Of a stretch of DNA of 39,294 nt, positions 7,440 through 14,233 are shown piece after piece (the first letter of the stretch is position 1; each line of letters opens with the position of its first letter). Where the stretch lies: assembly GCA_900546285.1 (NCBI GenBank), contig URCJ01000012.1, positions 1-39,294 on the forward strand, written 5' to 3'. The notes beneath the pieces were generated by a model, which had not been told where the DNA came from, ran no database searches, and worked only from the letters and a program-made list of their open reading frames with translations. This DNA comes from an uncultured Solobacterium sp. Lineage in GTDB: Bacteria; Bacillota_I; Bacilli_A; Erysipelotrichales; Erysipelotrichaceae. The translations under genes and the position numbers were made by a program.

Positions 7440-8108
7440 ATGAAAAAAATAGCAATAACTTTTATGTCTTTAATCTTATTATTAACGATATCTAATTTTA
7501 ATTTTATAAGTGCACATGAAAACATGAGCAAAGATGAAGTGTATGCTATGATTAAGGAAGTTAATGTAAACGATAATAATGAAATTGAAATTATTTTAAA
7601 TCTAAATGAAAATGAGATTAAAAATTTAAGTCAAGATGAATTATCAATAATTCATGATACTGTAGCTGCTGACTACATTGATAATCAATTTGTAAGTGAT
7701 AGTTCATTCAGATCTAGACCTGAATATTGGACTGAATATGGAACTCAAGAAAGAAAAACATTTAGTGGATTTGCAGGTAACCAGCCACCTGGTGGCACAA
7801 AATTTCCTACAGGCGGTGGCTTTTGGTGGTCTGATTCTGGCGGTCCAACAACCACATTAACTTTAACTTATAAGGGTGTTATAGTTCCTGTAACGGTTAC
7901 TTTAGGAATTTCTAGTAATCAAGCTAGTAATGGTAGAATGGCTCACGTACCTAATACTACAGATTATTTTAAACTTTTTGTAGAAAAAACATATGATTGT
8001 AAACCTCAAGTTACTTACTATAAGAATAGTTCCGGTGAAGTTTCTGTTTATTCTAAATATGTCACAAAAATATGGGTGAGTGATGTTGCGTATGCTAAAA
8101 AAGTCTAA
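7440..8108 (+). CDS. Secreted glycine-rich protein of unknown function (candidate toxin/bacteriocin-like)
   Basis: 222 aa from ATG 7440, chosen because AAAGGAG (7426-7432) is seven bases upstream; ATGs at 7422 and 7434 overlap or crowd that site. The signal peptide is MKKIAITFMSLILLLTISNF, with likely cleavage after FISA. A charged helical stretch follows (about 27-80, Asp/Glu/Asn-rich, possibly a propeptide). The C-terminal domain is Gly/Thr/aromatic-rich and probably beta-rich (GNQPPGGTKFPTGGGFWWSD, then LTLTYKGVIVPVTVTLGISS and YFKLFVEKTYDCKPQVTYY). There is one cysteine. It overlaps the next gene by 17 bases and sits upstream of membrane-anchored proteins and a MacB-type exporter, a context like bacteriocin operons, but I do not recognise the family. 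Confidence 0.65.
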   Translation: MKKIAITFMSLILLLTISNFNFISAHENMSKDEVYAMIKEVNVNDNNEIEIILNLNENEIKNLSQDELSIIHDTVAADYIDNQFVSDSSFRSRPEYWTEYGTQERKTFSGFAGNQPPGGTKFPTGGGFWWSDSGGPTTTLTLTYKGVIVPVTVTLGISSNQASNGRMAHVPNTTDYFKLFVEKTYDCKPQVTYYKNSSGEVSVYSKYVTKIWVSDVAYAKKV

Positions 8109-8508
8109 ATTAATTACAATTATTCTAGGTATTTTATTAGTATTGTCTTTAGCTGGTAATATTTATCAAATCAACAATAAAGATACTGATCCAAAAATTA
8201 ATATCAATAAGACATATGGTGGTGGCGGTATTGATGGTAAAGATGTGATAGATTTAATTAATGAAGAATATATTACTATTGCAGATAATTCTAAGATTTA
8301 TTTGTATCGTCAAAACGAGCCAATGAAATTAGGTACTATCAAACAGTTGGCTGAACCTAATTTATACATTGCTGATATTGATGGAATGGAATTATATATA
8401 TTCTTTAATGAAGATTCTATTAATGTTGTCTATGATGGTGAGGTATATAACTATAAACAAAGAGCTGAGGGTACTACTTTCTTAGGTCAAGATCCAAATA
8501 ATCAGTAA
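8092..8508 (+). CDS. Membrane-anchored protein, domain A only
   Basis: 138 aa from ATG 8092, chosen by matching the paralog at 8796 (MLKKSKLITI against MKDKSKLITI); GGGTGAG at 8074-8080 is the ribosome-binding site. GTG 8080, ATG 8083 and TTG 8086 are other possible starts. One N-terminal membrane helix (about 6-22, LITIILGILLVLSLAGN) precedes an outward-facing domain containing INKTYGGGGIDGKDV, YITIADNSKIYLYRQNEPMK and LYIFFNEDSINVVYDGEVYN. It overlaps the secreted-protein gene by 17 bases, so the two are translationally coupled. Pairing of a secreted effector with an anchored partner suggests immunity or tethering; this is inference. No known family. Confidence 0.7.
   Translation: MLKKSKLITIILGILLVLSLAGNIYQINNKDTDPKININKTYGGGGIDGKDVIDLINEEYITIADNSKIYLYRQNEPMKLGTIKQLAEPNLYIADIDGMELYIFFNEDSINVVYDGEVYNYKQRAEGTTFLGQDPNNQ
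8101..8492 (+). repeat. Direct repeat copy 1 (about 392 bp, domain A); copy 2 at 8805-9196
   Basis: Equal-length (392-bp), gap-free copies beginning AAGTCTAAATTAATTAC and ending TTCTTAGGTCAAGA, with scattered and mostly third-position differences. Each copy is embedded in a larger duplicated layout: ARYKNGD mini-ORF upstream and a GTTCTCTAG...CTAGAGAAC terminator downstream. Confidence 0.85.
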
Positions 8509-8522
8509 TTAACATTATTCTT

Positions 8523-8551
8523 AGTTCTCTAGTTTAACTAGAGAACTTTTT
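8523..8551 (+). terminator. Rho-independent terminator after the domain-A gene
   Basis: Perfect 11-bp stem AGTTCTCTAGT (8523-8533) / ACTAGAGAACT (8537-8547), loop TTA, followed by five Ts. The core arms recur in the terminator at 9749, which supports tandem duplication of the whole unit. Confidence 0.9.
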
Positions 8552-8554
8552 AGA

Positions 8555-8665
8555 ATGAGTTCATTAAGCAACTATATTACAGGCCAATGCGTTAAATGCA
8601 AAACAATGAAGCAGGTTACAAAGTAGTATGTTTGTTATGATAAATGTAATAATAGAATTTTATAG
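8555..8665 (+). pseudogene. Remnant of a small zinc-ribbon protein interrupted by a TAG codon
   Basis: ATG 8555 opens a 23-codon frame ending in ITGQCVKCKTMKQVTK and TAG (8624-8626). The same frame continues with YVCYDKCNNRIL to TAG 8663-8665. Read through, the frame has two cysteine knuckles (CVKC and CYDKC) 11-12 residues apart, the layout of a small zinc ribbon. There is no convincing ribosome-binding site. A decayed gene is most likely. Together with mini-ORF 2, this accounts for most of the 287 bases between 8509 and 8795. Confidence 0.35.
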
Positions 8666-8675
8666 TTTAATTTAA

Positions 8676-8699
8676 TATAATATTCTTAATAAGAAGGGG
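8676..8699 (+). promoter_or_regulatory. -10 element and ribosome-binding site for mini-ORF 2
   Basis: TATAAT (8676-8681) without a good -35, then AAGAAGGGG (8691-8699), ten bases before ATG 8710. The arrangement mirrors mini-ORF 1: -10, about 20-base leader, purine-rich site, mini-ORF, then a second ribosome-binding site and a membrane or secreted protein. Confidence 0.55.
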
Positions 8700-8709
8700 T
8701 ATCAATTAT

Positions 8710-8757
8710 ATGGTTAATAATATTGCAAGGTACAAAAACGGTGACCTCTGTATCTAA
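8710..8757 (+). CDS. Mini-ORF 2 (15 aa, ARYKNGD core)
   Basis: Encodes MVNNIARYKNGDLCI from ATG 8710 behind AAGAAGGGG. It shares the [LI]ARYKNGD core with the 18-aa mini-ORF at 7349, with synonymous codon differences. It is the first ORF of the transcript that continues, after 38 bases and a strong AAGGAGG site, into the A+B membrane protein at 8796. The hydrophobic C-terminus (LCI here, TLIFI in copy 1) recalls short peptide pheromones, but there is no signal sequence. Function unknown. Confidence 0.5.
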   Translation: MVNNIARYKNGDLCI

Positions 8758-8795
8758 TAGAACATTTCATATATCTTTAGAAGGAGGTTAAGTTT

Positions 8796-9746
8796 ATGAA
8801 AGATAAGTCTAAATTAATTACGATTATTCTAGGTATTTTATTAGTATTATCTTTAGCGGGTAATGTTTATCTTGCTAATAATAAAGATACTGATCCAAAA
8901 ATTAATATCAATAAGACATATGGCGGTGGCGGTATTGATGGTAAAGATGTAGTGGATTTAACTTCAGAAGAGTATATAACTATCATGGATAATACTAAGA
9001 TTTACTTATATCGCCAAAATGAGCCAATGAAATTAGGTTCTATCAAACTATTGGCTGAACCTAATTTGTATATAGCTGATATTGATGGAATGGATTTGTA
9101 TATATTCTTCAATCAAGATTCTATCAATGTTGTCTATGATGGTGAGGTCTATAACTATAAACAAAGAGCTGAGGGTCCTACTTTCTTAGGTCAAGAAGGA
9201 ATTGATAATATTGAAAAGAATGATAAAGCTACTTTCAATGTCAATTCTTTAGAAAAACTTGATTTAGGTACTTATGAATTTGGCACAAAGAATAGATATT
9301 TTAGAGATGGAATGGAAGTTAAATCAACTGATATTAAATTGGCTGAGACGTTAGTTTATGCCATTGATAAAGATGTCTATTTAGAAATTAATGAAGTATT
9401 ATTAGAACCAATAAAGCTAACAGCTGATTATGATAGTGAAGGATTAATTAACTTGCCAGTTGATAATTTGGGTTATGTTGGTGCTTATAAGATTGAACCT
9501 AGTGTTAAGAAGATAATTTCTAAGTATGTTCCTATTAATTATGAATTAAAAATTGACCAAAACATAAGTGTTGATAGTAGCATGTTTGTTGAAGATAGCA
9601 CTGCTAGCCTATGGTTCTATCCGATTTGTTACGAGATTACTTACAACGATAACGTATATCGTATCTTAAAACCAGCTAATATGGCTGATAATATTGAATT
9701 TATGTATATGGTATCTGATGGATTGATTGAAGTTAGAAATAAGTAA
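8796..9746 (+). CDS. Membrane-anchored protein, domains A+B
   Basis: 316 aa with a strong AAGGAGG site seven to eight bases before the ATG. Residues 1-135 nearly repeat the neighbour at 8092: N-terminal helix LITIILGILLVLSLAGN, then INKTYGGGGIDGKDV and LYRQNEPMKLGSIK. Residues about 148-316 form domain B, homologous to the lipoprotein at 9803: LDLGTYEFG, NEVLLEPIK, KKIISKYVPINYEL, LWFYPICYEIT and a C-terminal DGLIEVRNK. It therefore looks like a fusion of a duplicated A gene with a B gene. Extracellular, tethered by one helix. A role as immunity protein or co-factor for the secreted protein is inference. It is followed by its own terminator. Confidence 0.75.
   Translation: MKDKSKLITIILGILLVLSLAGNVYLANNKDTDPKININKTYGGGGIDGKDVVDLTSEEYITIMDNTKIYLYRQNEPMKLGSIKLLAEPNLYIADIDGMDLYIFFNQDSINVVYDGEVYNYKQRAEGPTFLGQEGIDNIEKNDKATFNVNSLEKLDLGTYEFGTKNRYFRDGMEVKSTDIKLAETLVYAIDKDVYLEINEVLLEPIKLTADYDSEGLINLPVDNLGYVGAYKIEPSVKKIISKYVPINYELKIDQNISVDSSMFVEDSTASLWFYPICYEITYNDNVYRILKPANMADNIEFMYMVSDGLIEVRNK
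8805..9196 (+). repeat. Direct repeat copy 2 (domain A)
   Basis: Partner of 8101-8492. Divergence is low and the frame is intact in both copies, so the duplication is fairly recent or is being homogenised. Confidence 0.85.
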
Positions 9747-9748
9747 TT

Positions 9749-9774
9749 GTTCTCTAGTGTTCTAGAGAACTTTT
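9749..9774 (+). terminator. Rho-independent terminator after the A+B gene
   Basis: Perfect 9-bp stem GTTCTCTAG (9749-9757) / CTAGAGAAC (9762-9770), loop TGTT, then TTTT. The arms are the same as in the terminator at 8523. Confidence 0.85.
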
Positions 9775-9790
9775 ATTAGATAAAAAGTAA

Positions 9791-9796
9791 TATCAT
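9791..9796 (+). promoter_or_regulatory. -10 element of a probable leaderless gene
   Basis: TATCAT ends six bases before ATG 9803, and no ribosome-binding site is present. Transcription would begin at or next to the A of the ATG. The same layout is seen at phoH and several other genes here. No clear -35. Confidence 0.45.
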
Positions 9797-9802
9797 TAGA
9801 TT

Positions 9803-10345
9803 ATGAAAAAGACAATTAAAGTAATATTAACTATATGCATGATACTGGTAATGGCATCTTGTAATAAAAATGAAGATGGTTTCAAGATTGATTCCTTAAA
9901 CAAGATATATCTAGGTACTTATCAGTTTAATGATAATTATAAATATTATAGAAGTGGTACTAAGATTGATCCTAATACTTTAAAGTTAAAGGATAATAAT
10001 ACTTATGATATTAAAGAAACTTCAAAGAATATCAATATAGAGATTAAAGAAGTATTATTAGAACCAATTAAAATAAGTTCTAAAGATAGTTATCATATTA
10101 GAAGTAATAAGATTAAAAATAGTATTTCTAAGATTATTTCTAAATGTATTCCTGTTAATGAAGAACTAGAGATTGTCATTGATGATGAAATAACTAAGGA
10201 AGTTAATCTCTGGTTCTATCCAATTTGTTATGAAGTAACCATCAATAATAAAACTTATCGTGTATTAAAGGTTGATAATAAATCAAATGAGAATTCTATT
10301 ATTAAAGTAAAGGCTGATGGAATACTTGAAGTGAGAATTGATTAA
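9803..10345 (+). CDS. Lipoprotein, domain B only
   Basis: 180 aa. The lipoprotein signal is MKKTIKVILTICMILVMASC, with the lipobox cysteine at residue 20. The mature part is homologous to residues 148-316 of the A+B protein upstream: LNKIYLGTYQF, EVLLEPIKIS, KIISKCIPVNEELEI, LWFYPICYEVT, TYRVLK and DGILEVR. It lies after a terminator and has no ribosome-binding site, but has TATCAT six bases before the ATG, so it is probably a leaderless transcript. Paralog of unknown function in the same island; exported and lipid-anchored by LspA (encoded at 28101). Confidence 0.72.
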   Translation: MKKTIKVILTICMILVMASCNKNEDGFKIDSLNKIYLGTYQFNDNYKYYRSGTKIDPNTLKLKDNNTYDIKETSKNINIEIKEVLLEPIKISSKDSYHIRSNKIKNSISKIISKCIPVNEELEIVIDDEITKEVNLWFYPICYEVTINNKTYRVLKVDNKSNENSIIKVKADGILEVRID

Positions 10346-10358
10346 GTTTTCTAACTTA

Positions 10359-10370
10359 TTGTGACCTAAT
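10359..10370 (+). promoter_or_regulatory. Third copy of the TTRTGACCWAAT element
   Basis: TTGTGACCTAAT matches TTATGACCAAAT at 5761 and 7275 in ten of twelve positions and is also followed by an ATATAG-containing stretch, as at 7275. It lies 73 bases before the first ABC permease. No clear inverted repeat here, so it is the weakest of the three. Confidence 0.35.
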
Positions 10371-10442
10371 GAAATATAGTTATTATGATCGAAATTATGC
10401 ATGATAAAAATAATTTAAAGTCTATTTTTGAGGATGCCTTAT

Positions 10443-11345
10443 ATGAAAAATAAAATTAGATTACTCTTAATATTTACATTTCTAATCATCTTTTCTTATA
10501 CGCTGCTTAGTAATAAGCACTTAGGCGATGTTGAATACATGAACTATGCTAATAACAACTATTTTTCAGAGTATTCATTAGAATTTAAGAACGATGATAA
10601 ATTAGAAACATTTATTCATAATCTTATCAATGACAAAAAAGATATTTCCATTAGTAGTGTAGATTTAAAGAACAATATTATTAAAATTGCTTCGTATAAT
10701 GATTCTTTTAAGCCAAAAATTGTTAAGGGAAGATACTTTAATACCGATGATAACAATGTATGCATATTATGTGAAAATGGTTTATATAAAATAGGTGATT
10801 ATTATAAGATTGATGGTATCGAATATAAAATAATTGGCTTATATAAAGAAATGCATCTAAGTTCTGATAATTTGGTATTTGTTAATCTATGTGATGTTGA
10901 TTATAAAAATAGTCCTATTATTAAAATTGATTTTAACGACAATAATCTTTACAAAGTAGCTTCTACTAATCCAAATCTTACAGTAGTTAATAATGATTAT
11001 GTATCTTTTAATAACTATTTACCTCATAGAGTTATTTTCATAATGATCCATATCTTATTTTGTTTATCAGTTTTAGTTATTATGTCTTTTTATGTTGAAG
11101 AAAAGAAAGAGGAAATAAAACTAAAATATATATTTGGCTTCTCATGCACAAAAATCTATTTTGATATTTTTATCAAAGTATTTATATATATTTCTTTATC
11201 TTGGATAATAGCCTTTGTGTTTATTAGAGGAACATTCAGCACAGTTCTATATCTATTACTTGCATATGTGCTATGTGCCATGTCTTTATTGCCACCTTTA
11301 AATCAATGTATCAAAGAGATAAAAATGGAGAAAACTTATGAATGA
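10443..11345 (+). CDS. ABC transporter permease subunit (FtsX/MacB-like), first half
   Basis: 300 aa from ATG 10443, with GAGG (10430-10433) at good spacing; TTG 10428 and ATG 10434 are less likely starts. One N-terminal helix (LLLIFTFLIIFSYTLL), then an extracellular periplasmic-core-like domain (about 25-195) with IKGRY- and IGLYK-like elements (KGRYFNTDDNNVCIL, YKIIGLYKE). Three C-terminal helices begin at about 200 (VIFIMIHILFCLSVLVIMSF). This is the type VII (MacB/FtsX) permease layout: one helix, large extracellular domain, three helices. It overlaps the second permease by eight bases. Such two-permease-plus-ATPase sets export peptides or support immunity in bacteriocin clusters. Substrate unknown. 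Confidence 0.7.
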   Translation: MKNKIRLLLIFTFLIIFSYTLLSNKHLGDVEYMNYANNNYFSEYSLEFKNDDKLETFIHNLINDKKDISISSVDLKNNIIKIASYNDSFKPKIVKGRYFNTDDNNVCILCENGLYKIGDYYKIDGIEYKIIGLYKEMHLSSDNLVFVNLCDVDYKNSPIIKIDFNDNNLYKVASTNPNLTVVNNDYVSFNNYLPHRVIFIMIHILFCLSVLVIMSFYVEEKKEEIKLKYIFGFSCTKIYFDIFIKVFIYISLSWIIAFVFIRGTFSTVLYLLLAYVLCAMSLLPPLNQCIKEIKMEKTYE

Positions 11346-12606
11346 ATTAAAGATAAATCTATTAAAATCTAAATATCTTACTTTGATTTTTATTCTACAA
11401 ATATCAGTTGTTTTATCTTTATTTGGAGTTTTGTTTGTAAATATGACGATGCATTTTCAAGCTAATAAAAGTTTCTATGATATTTTTAAAGATGATAATG
11501 TCTACAATATTATGGATGTTGGTGGAAGTGAAATATATTCTCAAGTAATGAACCTTGATAATATCGAAAACATCGATAATTTATATACTTATTTAGATAA
11601 TAACTATATAAGAATTCAACAAATTCAAAATCAATTCAACAATGAATACGATAGTAATAAGTTAAGATTTATGTCGGTTGATAAAAACGAGGCAGAAAGA
11701 TTTAAGGAACAGGGCTTTGCCCCATACTTATCGCTTAGAGTTAATGAGAATTTCTTTCTTAAGTATAATATTTACATTAGTGAAGGAACTAATTTTAACA
11801 ATTTCAAATACAAACTTAACGATAAAGTACCACTTATACTTGGTGATGCTTATAGAGAATACTATAAAGTAGGGGAAAAGTTTGGTGGCGAATATTTTCT
11901 GTTCCCAAAAGACACTATATATGAGGTTGTTGGTTTTCTTGAAAAGGGCGACAAGTACTATAACTTAAATTTAGGAACTTATATTAGTTTAGATCATTAT
12001 ATTTTATTGCCAGATGTTGATATTGATGAGAATAATGCTTATAGAAAAGAAGTTATTATTGCCAATTATGCTCAAAGAATACCTGGTTTATTATTATCTG
12101 ATGAGGATACTTATCTTGATTTAAAAGATAAGGTTAATGAATTGGATATGTCTTTGATGTATAGGATTGACAATCAAAGAAATGTTGTTGATTCGATATA
12201 TGGGGACGCTATTAATTCTTTTAAGATGATGGCTATTTCCTTTGGTACTCTTACTTTATTTAGTTTATTAATTATCATAATGAATTTATTTAGAAGAATA
12301 TCAATGAATTTTAAAAGATATGCGGTACATTTAGTTAATGGAGCTTCTAAAAAAGACATAAGAAAACTTGTGATGAATGATTTATTAGTACTTATTACAA
12401 TTTCAACTCTTATAGCTTATTTATTTGACTTTATAGTTTGTGTGCTAAATCCTACTTTCTTTAAATCTTATATGACATATTTTCCAATAGTATTAATCAT
12501 GACTATATTTGTTGATTTAATAATTTACTTTGTTGTTTATATAGTGATTAGAATTAGACTAAATAATATTAAAATTATCGATTTTATAAGGAGGTTGCAA
12601 CCATGA
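11338..12606 (+). CDS. ABC transporter permease subunit (FtsX/MacB-like), second half
   Basis: 422 aa. One N-terminal helix (YLTLIFILQISVVLSLFGVL), a large extracellular domain (about 35-290), and three C-terminal helices starting with MMAISFGTLTLFSLLIIIMN. FtsX-type coupling segments follow (KRYAVHLVNGASKKDIRKL, about 331-349), ending in a basic cytoplasmic tail. Unusually, the first permease is shorter and only weakly similar, so the transporter is an asymmetric heterodimer. GGAG lies just upstream, and the stop overlaps the ATPase start (ATGA). With its partner it resembles the membrane proteins of lactococcin-972-type export/immunity systems split into two polypeptides. Confidence 0.75.
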   Translation: MNELKINLLKSKYLTLIFILQISVVLSLFGVLFVNMTMHFQANKSFYDIFKDDNVYNIMDVGGSEIYSQVMNLDNIENIDNLYTYLDNNYIRIQQIQNQFNNEYDSNKLRFMSVDKNEAERFKEQGFAPYLSLRVNENFFLKYNIYISEGTNFNNFKYKLNDKVPLILGDAYREYYKVGEKFGGEYFLFPKDTIYEVVGFLEKGDKYYNLNLGTYISLDHYILLPDVDIDENNAYRKEVIIANYAQRIPGLLLSDEDTYLDLKDKVNELDMSLMYRIDNQRNVVDSIYGDAINSFKMMAISFGTLTLFSLLIIIMNLFRRISMNFKRYAVHLVNGASKKDIRKLVMNDLLVLITISTLIAYLFDFIVCVLNPTFFKSYMTYFPIVLIMTIFVDLIIYFVVYIVIRIRLNNIKIIDFIRRLQP

Positions 12607-13247
12607 TTGAAATGAAAAATATCTATAAATCTTTTGGTAAGGATCATTATGAAAGAAAAATCTTTGAAAACTTTAGTTTCACTATTTCAAAGGGCGATAT
12701 GGTTGCGATTATGGGTAAAAGAAGTAGCGGTAAAACCACTTTATTAAATATCATTGGTGGCTTAGAGTCTATTGATAAAGGAACTTACTTGTTTAATGGT
12801 AAAGACGTGTCTAGGTTTAGTGAGAAAGAATTATTAAAGTTTAGAAGAAAAAATATCTCTTTCATCTTCCAAAACTTCGCCTTAATAAATGAATATTCGG
12901 TAATGGACAATATCTTATTACCGCTTAAATATCGTTATGGTAATATCGATAAGAAAAAGCTTGCTAGTGCTAGAGAACTTTTAGATAAACTTGATATAGG
13001 CTATGTTTGTGATCAAAAGATTGATAATTTATCAGGTGGCGAGAAACAAAGAATTGCGATAGCTCGTTCTTTAATAAGCAATACTAATGTCATATTAGCT
13101 GATGAACCTACTGGCGCTCTTGATGAAAAAAGCGGTTATATGATAATGGAATTGTTTAAACAAATGAAAAACATTGGTAAGACAATTATTATAGTAACTC
13201 ACGATATTGATGTTGCGAAGAAGTGTGATTACATCATCAACATTTAA
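12603..13247 (+). CDS. ABC transporter ATP-binding protein (MacB/LolD type)
   Basis: 214-aa ATPase. Walker A GKRSSGKT (about 38-45), Q-loop FIFQNFALI (about 94), ABC signature LSGGEKQR (about 142-149), Walker B VILADEPTGALD (about 161-172) and H-loop THD (about 199-201). TGALD after Walker B and the short length are typical of the MacB/LolD/BceA branch that serves peptide exporters and antimicrobial-peptide resistance. AGGAGGT lies inside the end of the permease gene, and the start overlaps its stop. Last gene of the island; it powers the two permeases before it. Confidence 0.93.
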   Translation: MIEMKNIYKSFGKDHYERKIFENFSFTISKGDMVAIMGKRSSGKTTLLNIIGGLESIDKGTYLFNGKDVSRFSEKELLKFRRKNISFIFQNFALINEYSVMDNILLPLKYRYGNIDKKKLASARELLDKLDIGYVCDQKIDNLSGGEKQRIAIARSLISNTNVILADEPTGALDEKSGYMIMELFKQMKNIGKTIIIVTHDIDVAKKCDYIINI

Positions 13248-13256
13248 TTAAGTTTA

Positions 13257-13285
13257 TTTACATTTTAATTAGACTTAAATATCAT
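13257..13285 (+). promoter_or_regulatory. Promoter giving a leaderless phoH transcript
   Basis: TTTACA (13257-13262), exactly 17 bases, TATCAT (13280-13285), then six bases to ATG 13292. The expected transcription start coincides with the A of the ATG, and no ribosome-binding site is present. The best-formed case of the leaderless layout seen repeatedly in this window. Confidence 0.65.
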
Positions 13286-13291
13286 AGATAT

Positions 13292-14233
13292 ATGCAATAT
13301 AAAGAAATATTATTAAATGATCTTGATAATGAGCAGTTACAAGATTTAGCTGGTGTAAACGATTCAAATATTAGTTTAATAGCTTCATTATTTGATGTAG
13401 ATATGATTTTAAGAGGTTATCGTTTGTTAGTATCATGTGATCATGATACTTTTAATAAGATATCTGATTTTATTGAAGTGATTATTTCTTATGTTAATGA
13501 GAAGTGTTTGATTGATGAGAATATCATTAGACAAACCTACAACAATCTTTTAAACAATAATGATATCTCTTGGCAAAATAAGATTATCATGTATACAAAT
13601 AGTGGTAAGCCGATTAAGTATAAAACTTATAATCAATATCTAATGGCTAAGGCTGTTGAATCAAATGATTTAATCTTTTCAATTGGTCCTGCTGGTACTG
13701 GTAAGACATATTTGGCTGTAGCGCTTGCTTGTATGGCTTATAAAAGAGGAGATGTTAAAAAGATTATTCTAACGCGTCCTGCTGTAGAAGCTGGTGAATC
13801 TTTGGGTTTTTTACCTGGTGATTTAAGAGAAAAGATTGACCCATACTTAATGCCACTATATGATTCTTTATATGATATTCTAGGCCAAGAACAAGTAGAA
13901 CGTATGATGGAAAAGGAACTAATTGAAGTGATTCCTTTAGCCTATATGCGTGGTAGAACTCTAAATGATGCTTATATCATCTTAGATGAAGCTCAAAATA
14001 CAACAGGAAGTCAAATGCTGATGTTTCTAACGCGTCTTGGTTTTAATTCAAAGATGATAGTCAATGGTGATGTGAGCCAAATTGACTTAAAAGTCGATAG
14101 AAACAAGAGTGGTCTTGTTTATGCCGATAGGTTATTAAGGGATATAAAAAGGATTTCCTTTGTGACATTTTCTAAGTCTGATGTCGTTAGAAATCCTTTA
14201 GTAGAAAAGATAATTGAGAAGTTTATTATTTAG
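13292..14233 (+). CDS. phoH: PhoH family P-loop ATPase
   Basis: 313 aa, the usual length of the PhoH/YbeZ family of RNA-associated ATPases linked to ribosome and RNA quality control. Walker A GPAGTGKT (about 132-139), the family signature TRPAVEAGESLGFLPGDLRE, Walker B AYIILDEAQNTT, and NGDVSQIDL near the end. The start at 13292 is fixed by the promoter six bases upstream. The 3' end overlaps the convergent lipid-kinase gene by eight bases. In many Firmicutes phoH is followed by ybeY and dgkA; here it is not. Confidence 0.92.
   Translation: MQYKEILLNDLDNEQLQDLAGVNDSNISLIASLFDVDMILRGYRLLVSCDHDTFNKISDFIEVIISYVNEKCLIDENIIRQTYNNLLNNNDISWQNKIIMYTNSGKPIKYKTYNQYLMAKAVESNDLIFSIGPAGTGKTYLAVALACMAYKRGDVKKIILTRPAVEAGESLGFLPGDLREKIDPYLMPLYDSLYDILGQEQVERMMEKELIEVIPLAYMRGRTLNDAYIILDEAQNTTGSQMLMFLTRLGFNSKMIVNGDVSQIDLKVDRNKSGLVYADRLLRDIKRISFVTFSKSDVVRNPLVEKIIEKFII

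Noticed and set aside
7440..8108. Lactococcin-972 family bacteriocin
   Set aside because: Context and a Gly/Trp-rich C-terminus suggest it, but the characteristic lactococcin-972 residue pattern could not be matched, so only 'candidate toxin' is claimed.
8092..9746. Insertion sequence or transposon causing the 392-bp repeats
   Set aside because: The repeats are in-frame coding sequence with no terminal inverted repeats or transposase; tandem gene duplication explains them.
13248..13256. Terminator after the ABC ATPase gene
   Set aside because: TTTAATTAA-rich sequence around 13242-13270 gives no convincing GC-containing stem with a T run.
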